The position numbers were made by a program, and so were the translations under genes. 30,129 nt of DNA from a virus. Below the pieces are notes generated by a model. It saw only the letters and a program-made list of their open reading frames with translations, ran no database searches and was not told the DNA's origin. Location of the stretch: positions 1-30,129 of the IMG/VR virus record IMGVR_UViG_3300030108_003187; one strand, written 5' to 3'. Of this stretch, positions 29,792 through 30,129 are shown piece after piece (the first letter of the stretch is position 1; each line of letters opens with the position of its first letter).

Positions 29792-30129
29792 AAGTATTGT
29801 TTTCCTTTTTCGTATTCGTTTAATTGTATATCTATTTTAGATAATGTTTGTATTTTGTTTTTGTTTAATGTATTGCTAGATATGTTTGTTTTGTTTCTCC
29901 TTTCCCATGTCCTAACACTAGCTTTCCAATCTTTCATTTTGTTTTTACCAACCATCCAATTTTTACTATCATAAAAATCACAAAACGCCTCTGCATCAAC
30001 GTTATTTTCTCTCTCAATACAATAATTTTTTACTTGTAAAATTGTTGGTCTCTTAAAATATTTATTATTTATTTTTATTTCTTTATTATTATTATTAGTT
30101 ATTAAGTTATTATAGTCCTTGTTATTAAG
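29788..30129 (-). CDS. phage replication protein, C-terminal part (continues from 412-1 across the joint)
   Basis: Second part of the 217-residue replication protein described at 1-412. Within this copy, 30030-30129 repeats bases 1-100; the unique coding part is 29788-30029 (TGA at 29790-29788). It holds the conserved block with FYDSKNWMVGKNKMKDWKA and VRTWERR, then a Lys/Asn-rich tail ending YEKGKQYL. The stop overlaps the next start (ATGA). The unbroken frame over the joint shows that the contig is circular rather than truncated. Confidence 0.75.
   Translation of the reverse strand, partial: LNNKDYNNLITNNNNKEIKINNKYFKRPTILQVKNYCIERENNVDAEAFCDFYDSKNWMVGKNKMKDWKASVRTWERRNKTNISSNTLNKNKIQTLSKIDIQLNEYEKGKQYL
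30030..30129. repeat. right copy of the 100-bp terminal overlap
   Basis: Identical to 1-100 except position 30031 (T instead of A at 2). If removed, the unit is 30,029 bp. It lies wholly inside the replication gene, which argues against a biological direct terminal repeat and for an assembly overlap of a circular or permuted molecule. Confidence 0.9.

Noticed and set aside
1-30129. CRISPR array, insertion sequence, integrase or attachment site
   Set aside because: No regularly spaced repeats, no transposase or recombinase motifs, and no tRNA-derived direct repeats were seen.

Overview
The window is a complete or nearly complete genome of a small tailed bacteriophage, about 30.03 kb and about one third GC. 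The two ends carry the same 100 bases with one mismatch, so the contig closes into a circle of 30,029 bp. A replication gene runs intact across the joint. The likely host is a member of the Bacteroidetes, probably Flavobacteriia. The reasons are the AT-rich composition, promoters of the TTG-N20-TAnnTTTG type, weak A-rich leaders instead of GGAGG ribosome binding sites, and protein families I associate with phages of that group. There is no integrase, recombinase or recognisable repressor, so a lytic life style is likely. All genes but one lie on the minus strand, so the genome is read from high to low coordinates.

Early region (3608 down to 1, then 30029 down to about 27139). It starts with eight short, mostly unrecognised genes served by three near-copies of one promoter/operator. 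A GC-rich 116-nt stretch at 3166-3281 folds like a structured RNA. Next come an OB-fold-like ssDNA-binding candidate, a protein with a DnaA domain IV-like DNA-binding region, and a winged-helix replication protein that crosses the contig joint. These are followed by small helix-turn-helix proteins, a NinG-like recombination protein, a sigma-70-like factor, a Cys-pair protein, a small membrane protein and a ParB-like protein. There is no DNA polymerase, helicase or primase, so replication must use the host replisome.

Packaging and morphogenesis (26685 down to 5743). A GT-B glycosyltransferase sits directly before the small and large terminase subunits. Then follow a tail-assembly-chaperone-like gene with a -1 frameshift on a T9 run, tail proteins, a fibre-like protein and a short tape measure. 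After these come an XkdF-type prohead protease, scaffold, major capsid protein, a probable major tail protein, a LamG-domain surface protein, the portal and a head-tail connector. This order differs from the usual terminase-portal-protease-capsid-tail order: the portal is about 15 kb from the terminase and the tail genes precede the capsid genes. A strong intrinsic terminator lies inside the block at 11376-11402.

Lysis and end region (5746 down to 4258). Two small genes (one membrane-spanning), an M15 peptidase endolysin, a holin-like protein and a calcineurin-like phosphoesterase end the transcript. The only plus-strand gene (3792-4280) converges on the phosphoesterase and diverges from the early promoters.

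Most notable are the structured RNA candidate, the triplicated promoter/operator, the glycosyltransferase next to the terminase, the frameshift, and the apparent total absence of GATC and TCGA sites. All identifications come from reading the sequence; no database search was run.
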